DNA from: Planctomycetota bacterium
Lineage (GTDB): Bacteria; Planctomycetota; Phycisphaerae; WQYP01
Direction: 5' to 3'
Assembly (NCBI GenBank): GCA_021852225.1
Contig: JAJZOA010000097.1
Coordinates: 1-15,495, forward strand
Length of the DNA stretch: 15,495 nt
The number at the start of each line of letters is the position of its first letter. Position 1 is the stretch's first letter. The position numbers and the translations under genes were made by a program. Shown here in pieces: positions 7,251 through 15,324 of the stretch. The notes below the pieces were generated by a model. The model worked only from the letters and a program-made list of their open reading frames with translations, was not told the origin of the DNA and searched no databases.

Positions 7251-8420
7251 ATGCAAATGGCATCCGCACTTAGTAATGGTGAAGACGGCGATTCAATTAT
7301 CCTTGATATTTCCGGGCAAATCCTGTCCGGTATGAACGGCCGACCGATAGATCTGCTGCTGCTGTTTATTTCCGCGCGGCTGCTTCCGATATTCACGGAC
7401 ATTGCCGGCGGCATCCGTTCCCGGACAGCGGCACGCGCCATGTTGTGTGTGACGGCGGAAAGTGTGCTGGGCAACAATGCGGAAATTGAACGCGGCTCAG
7501 CGGTGTCGGCGTTCGCTCAGTCGCTGCCCGGCGTGACGATCGATCATTTTCACCTGGCTGATGAAGAATGGCCCGAATTGCTCGGTGAATCCCGCACACT
7601 TCGCGCCCGCCTTGAAGCCGGACCGGACCTGCGGCTTTTTATCATGTTCGGAGACCCGTTCACCGCGCCGGTCGTTCAATTGCTGGACGCCTGCACGCGG
7701 GATTTTCCGTGTGCGCCGGTTATTGGCGGCATGGCCAGCGGAATTTCCGAGCCTGGTCAGGCCCGTTTAATGATTAATGACGCGGTGTTCAGTTCGGGCC
7801 TTATTGGGGTATCGCTATCTGGTCCGGTGGAAGTGGACTGCGTGGTATCTCAGGGGTGTCGGCCTATTGGCCGCAGCATGGTGGTAAGCCGTGGCCATGA
7901 CAATGTCATCGAACTTCTGGATGATGAGCCCGCCATATCCGTATTGCGCGGCATCATTCAGGATCTGCCGGTGAAAGACCGCGACCTGGTGGAACAGCGC
8001 AGTGTGCAGGTGGGGCGCGTGATTGATCAACGCAAAGGAAATTTCGGGCCGGGCGATTTTCTGGTGCGCAACATTTTGGGGGTCCATCGGCCCAGTAGCG
8101 GGTTGCTTATAGGAGATATTGTTCAAAGTGGCCAGATTGTTCAATTTCACCTGCAGGATGCCCGCACGGCCGAAGAAGACTTGCGGCTTCTGCTGGAAGG
8201 GCAGATGCAGCTTGGCCCACCCCCCAGTGGTGCGCTGATGTTCAGTTGCAACGGTCGCGGCACGCGCCTGTTTGACCAGCCGGGACACGATATTCAAACG
8301 CTGCATGAAGTGCTGGGGCCGATTCCCGTGGCAGGCTTCTTTTGTGCCGGGGAACTTGGCCCGGTGGGGGGCCGCAATTTTATTCACGGCCAGACCGTCA
8401 GCCTTGCGCTGTTCCGGTAA
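7251..8420 (+). CDS. FIST-domain signal-transduction protein
   Basis: A 389-residue soluble protein made of a FIST_N domain (roughly 25-200) and a FIST C-terminal domain (roughly 210-385), with no added kinase, GGDEF or methyl-accepting module. FIST domains are predicted small-ligand sensory domains, possibly for amino acids, found in bacterial and archaeal signalling proteins and eukaryotic F-box proteins. Evidence is the N-terminus QMASALS, the VIGGMASG turn in the middle of FIST_N, and the C-terminal run SCNGRGTRLF, then PVAGFFCAGELGPVGGRNFIHG, the classic ending of FIST_C. ATG 7251 has GGAG 8 nt upstream and gives the family's usual MxxASALS start; a GTG at 7215 is in frame but has no ribosome site. 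A CYTH-domain gene follows after 48 nt on the same strand, probably co-transcribed. The ligand and output are unknown. Confidence 0.88.
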   Translation: MQMASALSNGEDGDSIILDISGQILSGMNGRPIDLLLLFISARLLPIFTDIAGGIRSRTAARAMLCVTAESVLGNNAEIERGSAVSAFAQSLPGVTIDHFHLADEEWPELLGESRTLRARLEAGPDLRLFIMFGDPFTAPVVQLLDACTRDFPCAPVIGGMASGISEPGQARLMINDAVFSSGLIGVSLSGPVEVDCVVSQGCRPIGRSMVVSRGHDNVIELLDDEPAISVLRGIIQDLPVKDRDLVEQRSVQVGRVIDQRKGNFGPGDFLVRNILGVHRPSSGLLIGDIVQSGQIVQFHLQDARTAEEDLRLLLEGQMQLGPPPSGALMFSCNGRGTRLFDQPGHDIQTLHEVLGPIPVAGFFCAGELGPVGGRNFIHGQTVSLALFR

Positions 8421-8468
8421 AGGCGCCTTGGCCGGATCAGGCAAACCTATTTTGGGGGATCCATAGAA

Positions 8469-9077
8469 ATGAATGAGGCTTCCGCCGCCAATGTTAGGGG
8501 TGCCGATGTTGCCACACCCTGGGAAATAGAAATAAAACTTCGCGCCGCGGATCTTGCTGCCGTGCGTCGATTGCTGAAACAGGCTGGCGCACGATTTCTG
8601 GAAACAGTGGAGGAATTAAACGAGTTTTTCGACCGCCCGGAAGGTTCCCTTCGCACGGCCGACAGCGGCCTGCGCATCCGTACCTTCCGACGGGATGGAA
8701 CCGCCACCGGTGAGGCGCTGGTTACTTGGAAAGGGCCATCGCAGCCGGGCGTCATACACCGCCGCCCCTCTATTGACCTTGCCGTGCGGCCGGTGAATCT
8801 GACGGCCGCATTTCTTTTTGCGCTGGGCTTCATTCGCACCAGCGGCTTTGAAAAGCGTCGCGAGTCTTGGGAATTTAATGGTTGCCGTGTGGAGCTTGAT
8901 GAACTTCCCTGTTTCGGTTCGTTTGTGGAAATTGAAGGTCCGGATACCACCACCGTACTTAAGGTGCAAGCCGAACTGGGGCTGACCGATCTGCAAAGCG
9001 TATCACAAACCTATCACGCAATGGTTGCCGACCACCTGCGTGCCAGCCCTGCGCCAGACAACACACTGCGTTTCTGA
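8469..9077 (+). CDS. CYTH-domain protein (class IV adenylate cyclase / triphosphatase fold)
   Basis: A 202-residue cytoplasmic protein of the CYTH superfamily, whose triphosphate-tunnel fold binds organic or inorganic triphosphates. The signature ExExK is present as EIEIK at residues 19-23, followed by a helix, and later by alternating charged strands including GLRIRTFRRDG (67-77), ALVTWKG (83-89), VELDELP (140-146) and FVEIEGP (150-156), with glutamates expected to bind metal in the tunnel. Members include CyaB-type adenylate cyclases, thiamine triphosphatases and tripolyphosphatases; length and motifs resemble the CyaB-like group, but the substrate cannot be assigned. ATG 8469 has GGGGGA 9 nt upstream. 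The first 17 residues are non-conserved. It follows the FIST gene by 48 nt and likely shares its transcript. Confidence 0.88.
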   Translation: MNEASAANVRGADVATPWEIEIKLRAADLAAVRRLLKQAGARFLETVEELNEFFDRPEGSLRTADSGLRIRTFRRDGTATGEALVTWKGPSQPGVIHRRPSIDLAVRPVNLTAAFLFALGFIRTSGFEKRRESWEFNGCRVELDELPCFGSFVEIEGPDTTTVLKVQAELGLTDLQSVSQTYHAMVADHLRASPAPDNTLRF

Positions 9078-9106
9078 ATATTTGCAAAATAGCCAGATCA
9101 ATGCGG

Positions 9107-9121
9107 GTATCGATGCGATAC
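9107..9121 (+). promoter_or_regulatory. Palindrome between the CYTH and GH78 genes
   Basis: GTATCG and CGATAC form a perfect 6-bp inverted repeat around ATG, 30 nt after the CYTH stop and about 106 nt before the GH78 promoter candidate. It could be an operator or a weak transcript end; no T-run follows. Confidence 0.25.
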
Positions 9122-9212
9122 ATAACATTCGCCTCCCGCTGCGCGGCGGCAAATAGGGGATCGCCATCCGGAGAACCAGCGGATATCAGGCATCGTGTGA
9201 GCCGCGATCATG

Positions 9213-9241
9213 TTGTAGACTTTGCAGAAATGCCATATTCT
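9213..9241 (+). promoter_or_regulatory. Candidate sigma70-type promoter for the GH78 gene
   Basis: TTGTAG (9213-9218) and TATTCT (9236-9241) are separated by 17 nt. The match is partial (3/6 and 4/6), but the spacing is ideal and it would start transcription about 80 nt before the chosen ATG at 9332. Confidence 0.35.
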
Positions 9242-9331
9242 GAAATCCACACTCGCCTTCTGGCAACAATCTGTATGTGCGGTTCAGCGGTGTATCGGGC
9301 AGGCGGCGTTATTTTGGAGCGATTGGTTTTC

Positions 9332-12300
9332 ATGGCTGATATTGTTCCTGTGAATCGGATGCGGCGTTCGATATGCCGCGGACTTCTGGTTATCGCGGCG
9401 GTGACCGGTTCCATGGCCTCTTTGGCTTCAATGGACCGGACCGCGGCATCGCAATTGCCGGCCCAAATTGCGCCTCATGCCACGCGTACCTCGCGGATGA
9501 CTTCGGACAGCAAGTTGGCAGCCCCTGCGCCCCGTCGACTGCGATGCGATTTGGTTAGAAATCCACTGGGAGTGCAGAATAAACACCCGTTGTTCACCTG
9601 GACTGCGCCGCGGCTGAACGCACTCCTGGCTCAACGCTTTTATCAGATTCAGGTAGCGGATTCCCGTACCAATCTTCTTATGAATCACAAACCGCTTTGG
9701 GACTCAGGAAAAGCGAGGCTGAATCCGGATTTTCCACCTCATTTCGGCGGACCGGCCCTGCAGCCCTTTACGACTTATTATTGGCGCCTGCGCGTCTGGG
9801 GAACCAATGACTGGAAATCAGGCTGGAGCAAGCCGGCCAGTTGGCAAACCGGACCGCTGCGCAGAGGCGACTGGCGCGGGCAATGGATTACCTATCGACC
9901 GAAATCCGCAAATGGGTTTTATAAAGCGCCGGTCAATGCGTACTACGGACTTCCAACTCTTTTTGGCACCAATTGGATTCTTCCCAAAATGCCTCATCCA
10001 TTGCTGGCGTCACCCGGCCTTTATTTGTTGCAGCGCCGCTTCAGGTTGCCTGTGGGCAACCCTGTTCTTCATGCCGATCTGCTGATAGCCGCGGATGATG
10101 AATGCAAGGTATCCATCAACGGGCATTCGGTGATCGCGGCGTTCGGCGCCCATTGGCGGAAGCCAGTGGTGAAATTTGTTGGCAAATATCTGCACCCGGG
10201 CCGTAACGTGGTGACGGTATTGCTGCAAAATGGCGGCAAGACTGGGAATCCGACGGGCGTGCTGGCCGCTATCAATATCCTGGGCACCGGCGGATATGAC
10301 CGGCGAATTGTGACTGACACCCGGTGGCAGGCGGTGAAAATAAAGACCTCCGCAGGCTGGGCAACCAGATCATTGGCGGCCAGCCCGGCAATAATCGCTG
10401 CGCCCTGGGGCGCCGGGCCTTGGGGACGTATTGCGGCGGCAGGCTCCATTCCCATATCCGCCCTTCACCCGCAATGGCTGCAAAACCGGCCCAGCCCCAT
10501 TTTCCGACACGTATTTATTGCGCCGGCGCACCTGCGGCGAGCCAGTCTTTTTATGGCCGGTCTCGGATATTGGATCGTGCGGATCAATGGAAAAAAAGTG
10601 GGACGGGGCGAAATAGAGGATACCAATTATAACTATTCCAAGGCGTCCCCATACCAGGCATTTGATGTCAGCGGGTTGCTGCATAAAGGGCGGCGCAATG
10701 TGATTACCGTGGCACTTGGAAATGGCTGGTATAACGTTATTGAAAAAAATGTCTGGGGTTGGCAACATGCGCCCTGGCGGCATTGGCCACGGTTCCTTTT
10801 GAACGTGCAACTCAAATCGGCGCACAAGACGCGCTGGGTCAGCACCAGCCCTGACTGGCGCGCTGCGGCTGGCCCATGGCTGGCTGACAATGTTTACGCC
10901 GGCGAAGTGTACGATGCCGCACAGATGCCTAAGGGGTGGAATAATCCGGCGATTGGCGACGGCCGGTTTTCACACCACGCGCAAGCCGCTCGTGCGATTC
11001 CTTCCGGCCGGCTGACCGCGCAGCTTATGCCTTCCTGCCGTGTGCTGCGTCGTTTTAAGCCGTTGGCAATTACCGAGCCGCTGCGGCATATTTATGTGGT
11101 TAAATTCCCCCAGAACATGTCCGGCTGGGTAACGCTGACGGCCCGTGGGCGCGCCGGCGTGCCAGTGGTGATGCGCTATGGCGAACAGCTCTATTCAGAC
11201 GGAACCATTGATCGCTCGTCGATAAATCCATTTGCCTTGACTGGTTCATTTCAGACGGACACCTATATTCCCGCCAGCGATAAGCCTTTTACCTATCATC
11301 CTGAGTTTGCGTACAACGGTTTTCAATATGTGCAAATATATGGTGTGCAATCCAGACGCGATATTCTGGCCATTCATGCGGACTTTATTCACACACCCAT
11401 GGCCCGCACCGGCAACTTTGCCTGTGGTAATCCGCTGCTTAATGCCATTGCGCGGGCAACCCGTTACAGTTACCAGAGCAATTTCGTCGGTTATCCAACC
11501 GATTGTCCCACGCGCGAAAAAAACGGCTGGACCGCCGACGCTTGGGTGGCGGCCGCCACCGGTCTGTTTACTTACAACAACACGCCGGCCTATGCCAAGT
11601 GGCTGAATGATTTTGCGCGCCAGCAATCCCCCAACGGCAATCTGGCATTAATTATTCCAAGCCCGGGCTGGCAAACGACGGAGTTTCACCCCGACTGGGA
11701 ATCCGCCTATGAACAGGTCGCGTGGTTTGACTATATATACAGCGGCAACGGCGACTTAATTCGCAAGCATTACGACGGAATAAAGCGGTTTTTTACCTAT
11801 ATGCTTCGCCATTGTCCCGGCGGAATCGCCGCTGGCGGTGGATGGGAAATCGGGGATTGGGTTTCCGCGGGCAGGCGGCCGGATATTCGCTTTGTGCGCA
11901 CCTGTCTGGTGTATCGCGATGCGGTGCTGCTCTCCCGCATGGCCTCTATCCTCGGCAAAAAGAAAGATCAGAAGGCTTTTCTGGCCAATGCCGCCGCCAT
12001 ACGCAAAGCATTTAACGCAATGTATTATAAAGGCCGCGGGGTATATGAAAATGGCGGTCAAACCGCGCAGGCCATGCCTTTGTATTTTGGACTGGTACCC
12101 GCCCGGCGGCGAATCGCGGCGGCAGACAAACTTGTCGCGGATGTTCACAAAAAAAATGACCATCTTTCGGTTGGCCTGCTCGGGGATCGCTGTCTGTTTC
12201 GTGTGTTATCCCGTTTTGGTCATACCGCATTGGCTTATCGTATTGCTACGCAAACAACCTATCCCAGTTATGGCCTTTGGTTTACCCGCGGGGCCACAAC

Positions 12301-12751
12301 CCTGTGGGAGGAATGGGACGGGGGCGGTTCGCATAACCATATCATGTTCGGCGATATCCTCGGCTGGATGTACAACGACCTGGCGGGCATCAAGCCGGAT
12401 CCCCGAAATCCTGGCTTTCGTACGATTTTTATTTCCCCCCACCCGGTCCGTGCGCTGCCCTGGGCGTCGGCTGCGTATAAAAGCCATTTCGGAAATGTTG
12501 CCTGCAAATGGCAATGGCACGGTAAAAGTATATGGCTTAATATCTCCATTCCACCGGCCGCATCGGGTGTTGTGACGCTGCCCGGTATTGGAAAGGGCGC
12601 GATCTTGTGCAACGGCCGGCTTCTGACGCCAAAGACTTCCGGTATCAGAAAAATAACAGCGGGCAAACGGCCCGATTCCCGCACAACGCTTGCCGTTGCG
12701 CCCGGGAAGTATTGGTTCGCCTATCAGCCAAGGGCAAATTACGGTCAATAA
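9332..12751 (+). CDS. Exported GH78 alpha-L-rhamnosidase
   Basis: A 1139-residue glycoside hydrolase that removes terminal alpha-L-rhamnose from plant or microbial glycans by inversion. The N-terminus has Met-Arg-Arg (residues 10-12) and a hydrophobic core LLVIAAVTGSMASLA, i.e. a Sec-type signal. Next come the GH78 N-terminal beta-sandwich (about 69-170, LRCDLVRNPLGV...HPLFTW), an extra galactose-binding-like beta-sandwich (about 235-312, ADDECKVSINGH...NVVTVLLQNGG), the rhamnosidase N domain (about 391-470, GYWIVRINGKKVG), the concanavalin-like domain (about 575-655), the (alpha/alpha)6 catalytic barrel (about 690-1030) and a C-terminal beta domain. DCPTREKNGW at 724-733 carries the proposed general acid Glu729; TLWEEWDGGGSHNH at 990-1003 carries the proposed general base (Glu993 or Glu994). 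ATG 9332 has GGAG 12 nt upstream; Met at 9359 is an alternative that begins directly at the Arg-Arg. Located next to a convergent GH27 gene. Confidence 0.93.
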   Translation: MADIVPVNRMRRSICRGLLVIAAVTGSMASLASMDRTAASQLPAQIAPHATRTSRMTSDSKLAAPAPRRLRCDLVRNPLGVQNKHPLFTWTAPRLNALLAQRFYQIQVADSRTNLLMNHKPLWDSGKARLNPDFPPHFGGPALQPFTTYYWRLRVWGTNDWKSGWSKPASWQTGPLRRGDWRGQWITYRPKSANGFYKAPVNAYYGLPTLFGTNWILPKMPHPLLASPGLYLLQRRFRLPVGNPVLHADLLIAADDECKVSINGHSVIAAFGAHWRKPVVKFVGKYLHPGRNVVTVLLQNGGKTGNPTGVLAAINILGTGGYDRRIVTDTRWQAVKIKTSAGWATRSLAASPAIIAAPWGAGPWGRIAAAGSIPISALHPQWLQNRPSPIFRHVFIAPAHLRRASLFMAGLGYWIVRINGKKVGRGEIEDTNYNYSKASPYQAFDVSGLLHKGRRNVITVALGNGWYNVIEKNVWGWQHAPWRHWPRFLLNVQLKSAHKTRWVSTSPDWRAAAGPWLADNVYAGEVYDAAQMPKGWNNPAIGDGRFSHHAQAARAIPSGRLTAQLMPSCRVLRRFKPLAITEPLRHIYVVKFPQNMSGWVTLTARGRAGVPVVMRYGEQLYSDGTIDRSSINPFALTGSFQTDTYIPASDKPFTYHPEFAYNGFQYVQIYGVQSRRDILAIHADFIHTPMARTGNFACGNPLLNAIARATRYSYQSNFVGYPTDCPTREKNGWTADAWVAAATGLFTYNNTPAYAKWLNDFARQQSPNGNLALIIPSPGWQTTEFHPDWESAYEQVAWFDYIYSGNGDLIRKHYDGIKRFFTYMLRHCPGGIAAGGGWEIGDWVSAGRRPDIRFVRTCLVYRDAVLLSRMASILGKKKDQKAFLANAAAIRKAFNAMYYKGRGVYENGGQTAQAMPLYFGLVPARRRIAAADKLVADVHKKNDHLSVGLLGDRCLFRVLSRFGHTALAYRIATQTTYPSYGLWFTRGATTLWEEWDGGGSHNHIMFGDILGWMYNDLAGIKPDPRNPGFRTIFISPHPVRALPWASAAYKSHFGNVACKWQWHGKSIWLNISIPPAASGVVTLPGIGKGAILCNGRLLTPKTSGIRKITAGKRPDSRTTLAVAPGKYWFAYQPRANYGQ

Positions 12752-13177
12752 CAGTCGCCTCTCTTTCCCCGCAAAACCGGCCCGCGGGCATTTGCATACG
12801 CGTCGAAAAGCCGAATGATGCGTGAATGTGTGGGCTTGTGCGCGGGGGCTTGTCCGGTCTGGCGGTGTGCCAAGCCAAAGCGGTTTCCCGGCTTCATCGT
12901 GAAGGCTTAACGCGGGCGACTGTGGCGCTGCTTCAGACGGGATGCATGGGGCTTCGTTGCCACGATGGCCTGACAATGGTGGCCGCTATCCTGGTTTGGC
13001 TTATATCGCTTGTGCCGGTGAGGCTCGCCCCTTTCGTGCGGACCGCCGCTATGGGTTCCGCCGGTGGCATGGATGCAACACGGCTGATCCAGCGCGCCGC
13101 AGTTATTGCATCTTGATGACTTTCAGCGCGTCGTGGCGGGAATGCCTGGACAAACTCAACACGTACGCCGATTTTCA
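12752..13177. other. Spacer between convergent GH78 and GH27 genes
   Basis: Both flanking genes end here, so it should hold their terminators, but I found no stem with a T-run. Open frames on both strands run through it; none shows a domain, signal or plausible ribosome site. It is GC-rich with patchy simple sequence (CGCGGGGGC, GCCGGTG words). I see no gene. Confidence 0.4.
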
Positions 13178-13810
13178 TCAGTCATCAGTTACGTTTGGCG
13201 TACCAACCTTAAGCATGATGGCGCTATGCGCGGGAATGGTTGCCTGGAAGCTGGATTTGGTTCCCAGGTCTTTCCGCTGCCACAAATCCCGTAACCGTTG
13301 CGCGCCACGCAAAGGCTTGTCACCGCGCTGCAACACCGGATCCAGTATATTCCAAGATGCAACGCGAACGCCTCCTGGTGTTAATCCCAGGTTAAATATC
13401 GCCACGGCAACTGTGCCATCCCACAACGGACGTGCCCATATTTCCAGCGATCCCTGGCGATATACGCGCTGGGCCTGCTGTCCCAGTTCATCCTGATTGA
13501 CCGCCAGGACTTCCGTATTGGTCATCAGGTCTGTGGTGAATTTATCCATCTTTTCAAGATCACAGCCTAAAAGCAGGGGCGCTGCCAGCATGCACCACAG
13601 GGTTATATGCGTGAGTTGTTCGTGCGGGGTAAGCTTCGTCCAGTGGAGCGGGCCGTCTTCAAAATATCCCCAGCCCACCACCAGCATATCCGGATCATTC
13701 CAATGCCCCGGCCCGGCAAATGGAAATAACGTGCCGTCGCTGCCAAATCCGTTACTTACCATCGACCCCCATGAGTCGTTGATATCACCACTTATCCGAT
13801 AGCTATTGCC
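13178..13810 (-). CDS. GH27 alpha-galactosidase, C-terminal part (after frameshift)
   Basis: This frame continues the GH27 enzyme from the base where the upstream frame fails. From 13810 it reads GNSYRISGDINDSWGSMVSN, the expected continuation of the GH27 barrel, then GFG, AGPGHWNDPDMLVVGWG, HITLWCMLAAPLLLGCDL and NQDELGQQAQRV, followed by the C-terminal all-beta domain ending in the usual SFQATIPAHSAIMLKVG. The Asp in GDIND (codon at complement 13784-13786) aligns with the acid/base Asp231 of human alpha-galactosidase A. An in-frame ATG at 13762 could be mistaken for the gene start; it has no role in a real protein because it would drop that Asp and part of the barrel. With the one-base correction the whole gene runs 13178-15227 and encodes about 682 residues (acid/base near residue 481). 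Confidence 0.85.
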   Translation of the reverse strand, partial: GNSYRISGDINDSWGSMVSNGFGSDGTLFPFAGPGHWNDPDMLVVGWGYFEDGPLHWTKLTPHEQLTHITLWCMLAAPLLLGCDLEKMDKFTTDLMTNTEVLAVNQDELGQQAQRVYRQGSLEIWARPLWDGTVAVAIFNLGLTPGGVRVASWNILDPVLQRGDKPLRGAQRLRDLWQRKDLGTKSSFQATIPAHSAIMLKVGTPNVTDD

Positions 13811-15227
13811 CCACTACCGGAGATTTACCCGCCCATGTCCAGACATGTCCCATCCCATATTGGCACAGGCTGAAAAATATATCGCGTCCGGATTTTCGCA
13901 ACGCCTCGCCCATTTCGCGATAAGGCTTGATATATTGTTCAAGATCCGGATTTTTCGGAACTTCACTGCCGTAGCTGCACCAGTCATATTTAAGATAATC
14001 CACGCCCCAGCGGGCGTAGGTGCTGGCGTCCTGGGATACGTGCCCGAAACTGGCCGTGTGGCCGCCGCAGGTAGTGGGGCCGGGCGACGAATACAGGCCA
14101 AACCGCAGGCCTTTGCCGTGCACGTAGTCCACAATCTTCTTCATATCACCGAATTTATCCGTGGTCTTAATTTCGCCATCGGCGGTGCGGCCATTCTGCC
14201 AGCCGTCATCAATATTGATGTAATTAAACCCCTTGGCCGCTAAACCACTTTTCACCATGGCATCCGCGGCGGCGCGGGTGCGTGTGGCGTCATTGTCCAT
14301 GCCGTAGGCATTCCATGAATTCCAACCCATCGGTGGTGTCAGGCCCAGTTTGTGTTCACCGGCTACCAGCCTCATTGTGCGATGGGCCGTACCAAGGCTG
14401 TTGGTTGCGGTAAGCCTGACTTTATATTCTCCGGCCTGATTAATTTTCCCCGTCATTAATCCACTGCTATCCATGGTCAGGCCTGCCGGCAGGCCGTTTG
14501 CCGAAATCTTTATCGGGGCCTTTCCGGTGTACGGCACCTTAAATAGGAAATCATGTCCCGGCGTCGCGCCGACCACGCGCGGGCCGTGAAATTCCGGTGT
14601 TTCCGGATCGCCGCTGGCAATATGCGGATAATCATGGGATCCCGGATAGGCGGACATTGCCACCGGCCGGACATTAGAACCAGGCACCATGGCAATAACC
14701 GGATCGAGCCAGTCGGCGTGATCCCACGTGATTGCATTTAAGCCCGGTTTTACCACCAGCATCAATTGTTTGGCTCCCCGCAGATTGACGCTGATGGTCC
14801 GCGCCGGATCTCCGACGTGCATCACCGGCGTGCGCGCTTTGACTTTACCATCCACCAGAACTTCAAAAATCACAGCGCCTACCTTTGTGGCTTCATCATC
14901 CATGGCCACTTTGGCGGTAAAGCGCTGGGCTGATTTTTTAAGATTGATACGAAAAATACTTTCTGCGTGTGTTCCAATTCCATGTTGATACGTCTTTCCT
15001 CCGGCCTTCAAAGGATTGCCGTTGATGCTTTTGTTTTTCATCGGTCGTCCGTAGCCGACTACCATCAAACTTAAATTCAGATCTTCCACCCGCACGATTT
15101 TGTCGGCGGTTGCGGCCGATAATGCCGAACTGTCAACGACCGTACCGACCATTGCCATGACTGCGGTAGCCGCAGCCGCTTTTACCACATCGCGCCGGTC
15201 ATAACGCTGACTCTGAATTTTGGCCAT
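13803..15227 (-). CDS. GH27 alpha-galactosidase, N-terminal part (frameshifted)
   Basis: Exported retaining alpha-galactosidase (or related GH27 enzyme) cut short by a TAG at 13803-13805. The first residues hold a twin-arginine signal (DRRDVVK at 9-15, then an Ala/Val-rich core ending near SALSA), so export is by Tat. An NPCBM-like carbohydrate-binding domain follows (about 45-180, from VEDLNLSLM, with YQHGIGTHAES and LVVKPGLN), then a putative Ig-like domain (about 205-300, GLPAGLTMDSSGLMTG), then the GH27 barrel from LGLTPPMGWNSWNAYG with NYINIDDGWQ, GLRFGLYSSPG and DYLKYDWCSYG; Asp415 in KYDW is the catalytic nucleophile. ATG 15227 has GGAG 7 nt upstream; an earlier in-frame start at 15299 lacks this and would bury the Tat signal. 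Reading stops two residues after SPVVG because of one extra base in a GGGG run (complement 13809-13812). Confidence 0.88.
   Translation of the reverse strand: MAKIQSQRYDRRDVVKAAAATAVMAMVGTVVDSSALSAATADKIVRVEDLNLSLMVVGYGRPMKNKSINGNPLKAGGKTYQHGIGTHAESIFRINLKKSAQRFTAKVAMDDEATKVGAVIFEVLVDGKVKARTPVMHVGDPARTISVNLRGAKQLMLVVKPGLNAITWDHADWLDPVIAMVPGSNVRPVAMSAYPGSHDYPHIASGDPETPEFHGPRVVGATPGHDFLFKVPYTGKAPIKISANGLPAGLTMDSSGLMTGKINQAGEYKVRLTATNSLGTAHRTMRLVAGEHKLGLTPPMGWNSWNAYGMDNDATRTRAAADAMVKSGLAAKGFNYINIDDGWQNGRTADGEIKTTDKFGDMKKIVDYVHGKGLRFGLYSSPGPTTCGGHTASFGHVSQDASTYARWGVDYLKYDWCSYGSEVPKNPDLEQYIKPYREMGEALRKSGRDIFFSLCQYGMGHVWTWAGKSPVVGQ
13809..13812 (-). other. Frameshift site in the GH27 gene (GGGG run)
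   Basis: On the coding strand the text is GTAGTGGGGCAATAG. Read as is, it gives V-V-G-Q-stop; with one G removed it gives V-V-G-N-S-Y-R, which rejoins the conserved GH27 sequence. The span 13178-15227 is 2050 nt, one more than a multiple of three, consistent with a single inserted base. Confidence 0.8.
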
Positions 15228-15234
15228 GAATTTT

Positions 15235-15238
15235 CTCC
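15235..15238 (-). promoter_or_regulatory. Shine-Dalgarno fixing the GH27 start
   Basis: GGAG on the - strand lies 7 nt before the ATG at 15227 and supports that start, which places the twin-arginine motif at the proper distance from the N-terminus. Confidence 0.6.
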
Positions 15239-15275
15239 GCAAGCAATGAAGCTGTGTACCATCATCGGCATCCGA

Positions 15276-15294
15276 CGCCGAATTGATTTCGGCG
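15276..15294 (-). promoter_or_regulatory. Perfect inverted repeat in the GH27 upstream region
   Basis: CGCCGAA (15276-15282) and TTCGGCG (15288-15294) form a perfect 7-bp stem with a 5-nt loop, 49-67 nt before the GH27 ATG. AT-rich sequence just upstream (TTAATAA and CATAAA words on the - strand, 15298-15315) could supply a -10. An operator or a leader hairpin is likely; which one cannot be told. Confidence 0.35.
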
Positions 15295-15324
15295 CACATT
15301 TATGACGTTATTAATCTACTGCGT

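Larger units (their letters stand above)
9078..9331. other. Spacer between the CYTH and GH78 genes
   Basis: The GH78 frame stays open upstream as far as 9101, but this part has no ribosome site, a mixed residue pattern with several Cys/Arg and no export signal at its beginning, so I treat it as non-coding. It holds the palindrome GTATCG-ATG-CGATAC (9107-9121) and a promoter-like pair at 9213-9241. Confidence 0.5.

Noticed and set aside
12826..13178. Open frames on both strands in the GH78-GH27 gap
   Set aside because: No motif, no ribosome site; biased composition of GC-rich non-coding DNA. A - strand frame beginning exactly at the GH27 stop looked tempting but shows nothing conserved.
13178..13762. 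Independent small protein starting at the ATG at 13762
   Set aside because: Its sequence is the middle and end of a GH27 barrel plus C-terminal domain; conserved residues continue upstream of the ATG in the same frame, so it is a fragment.
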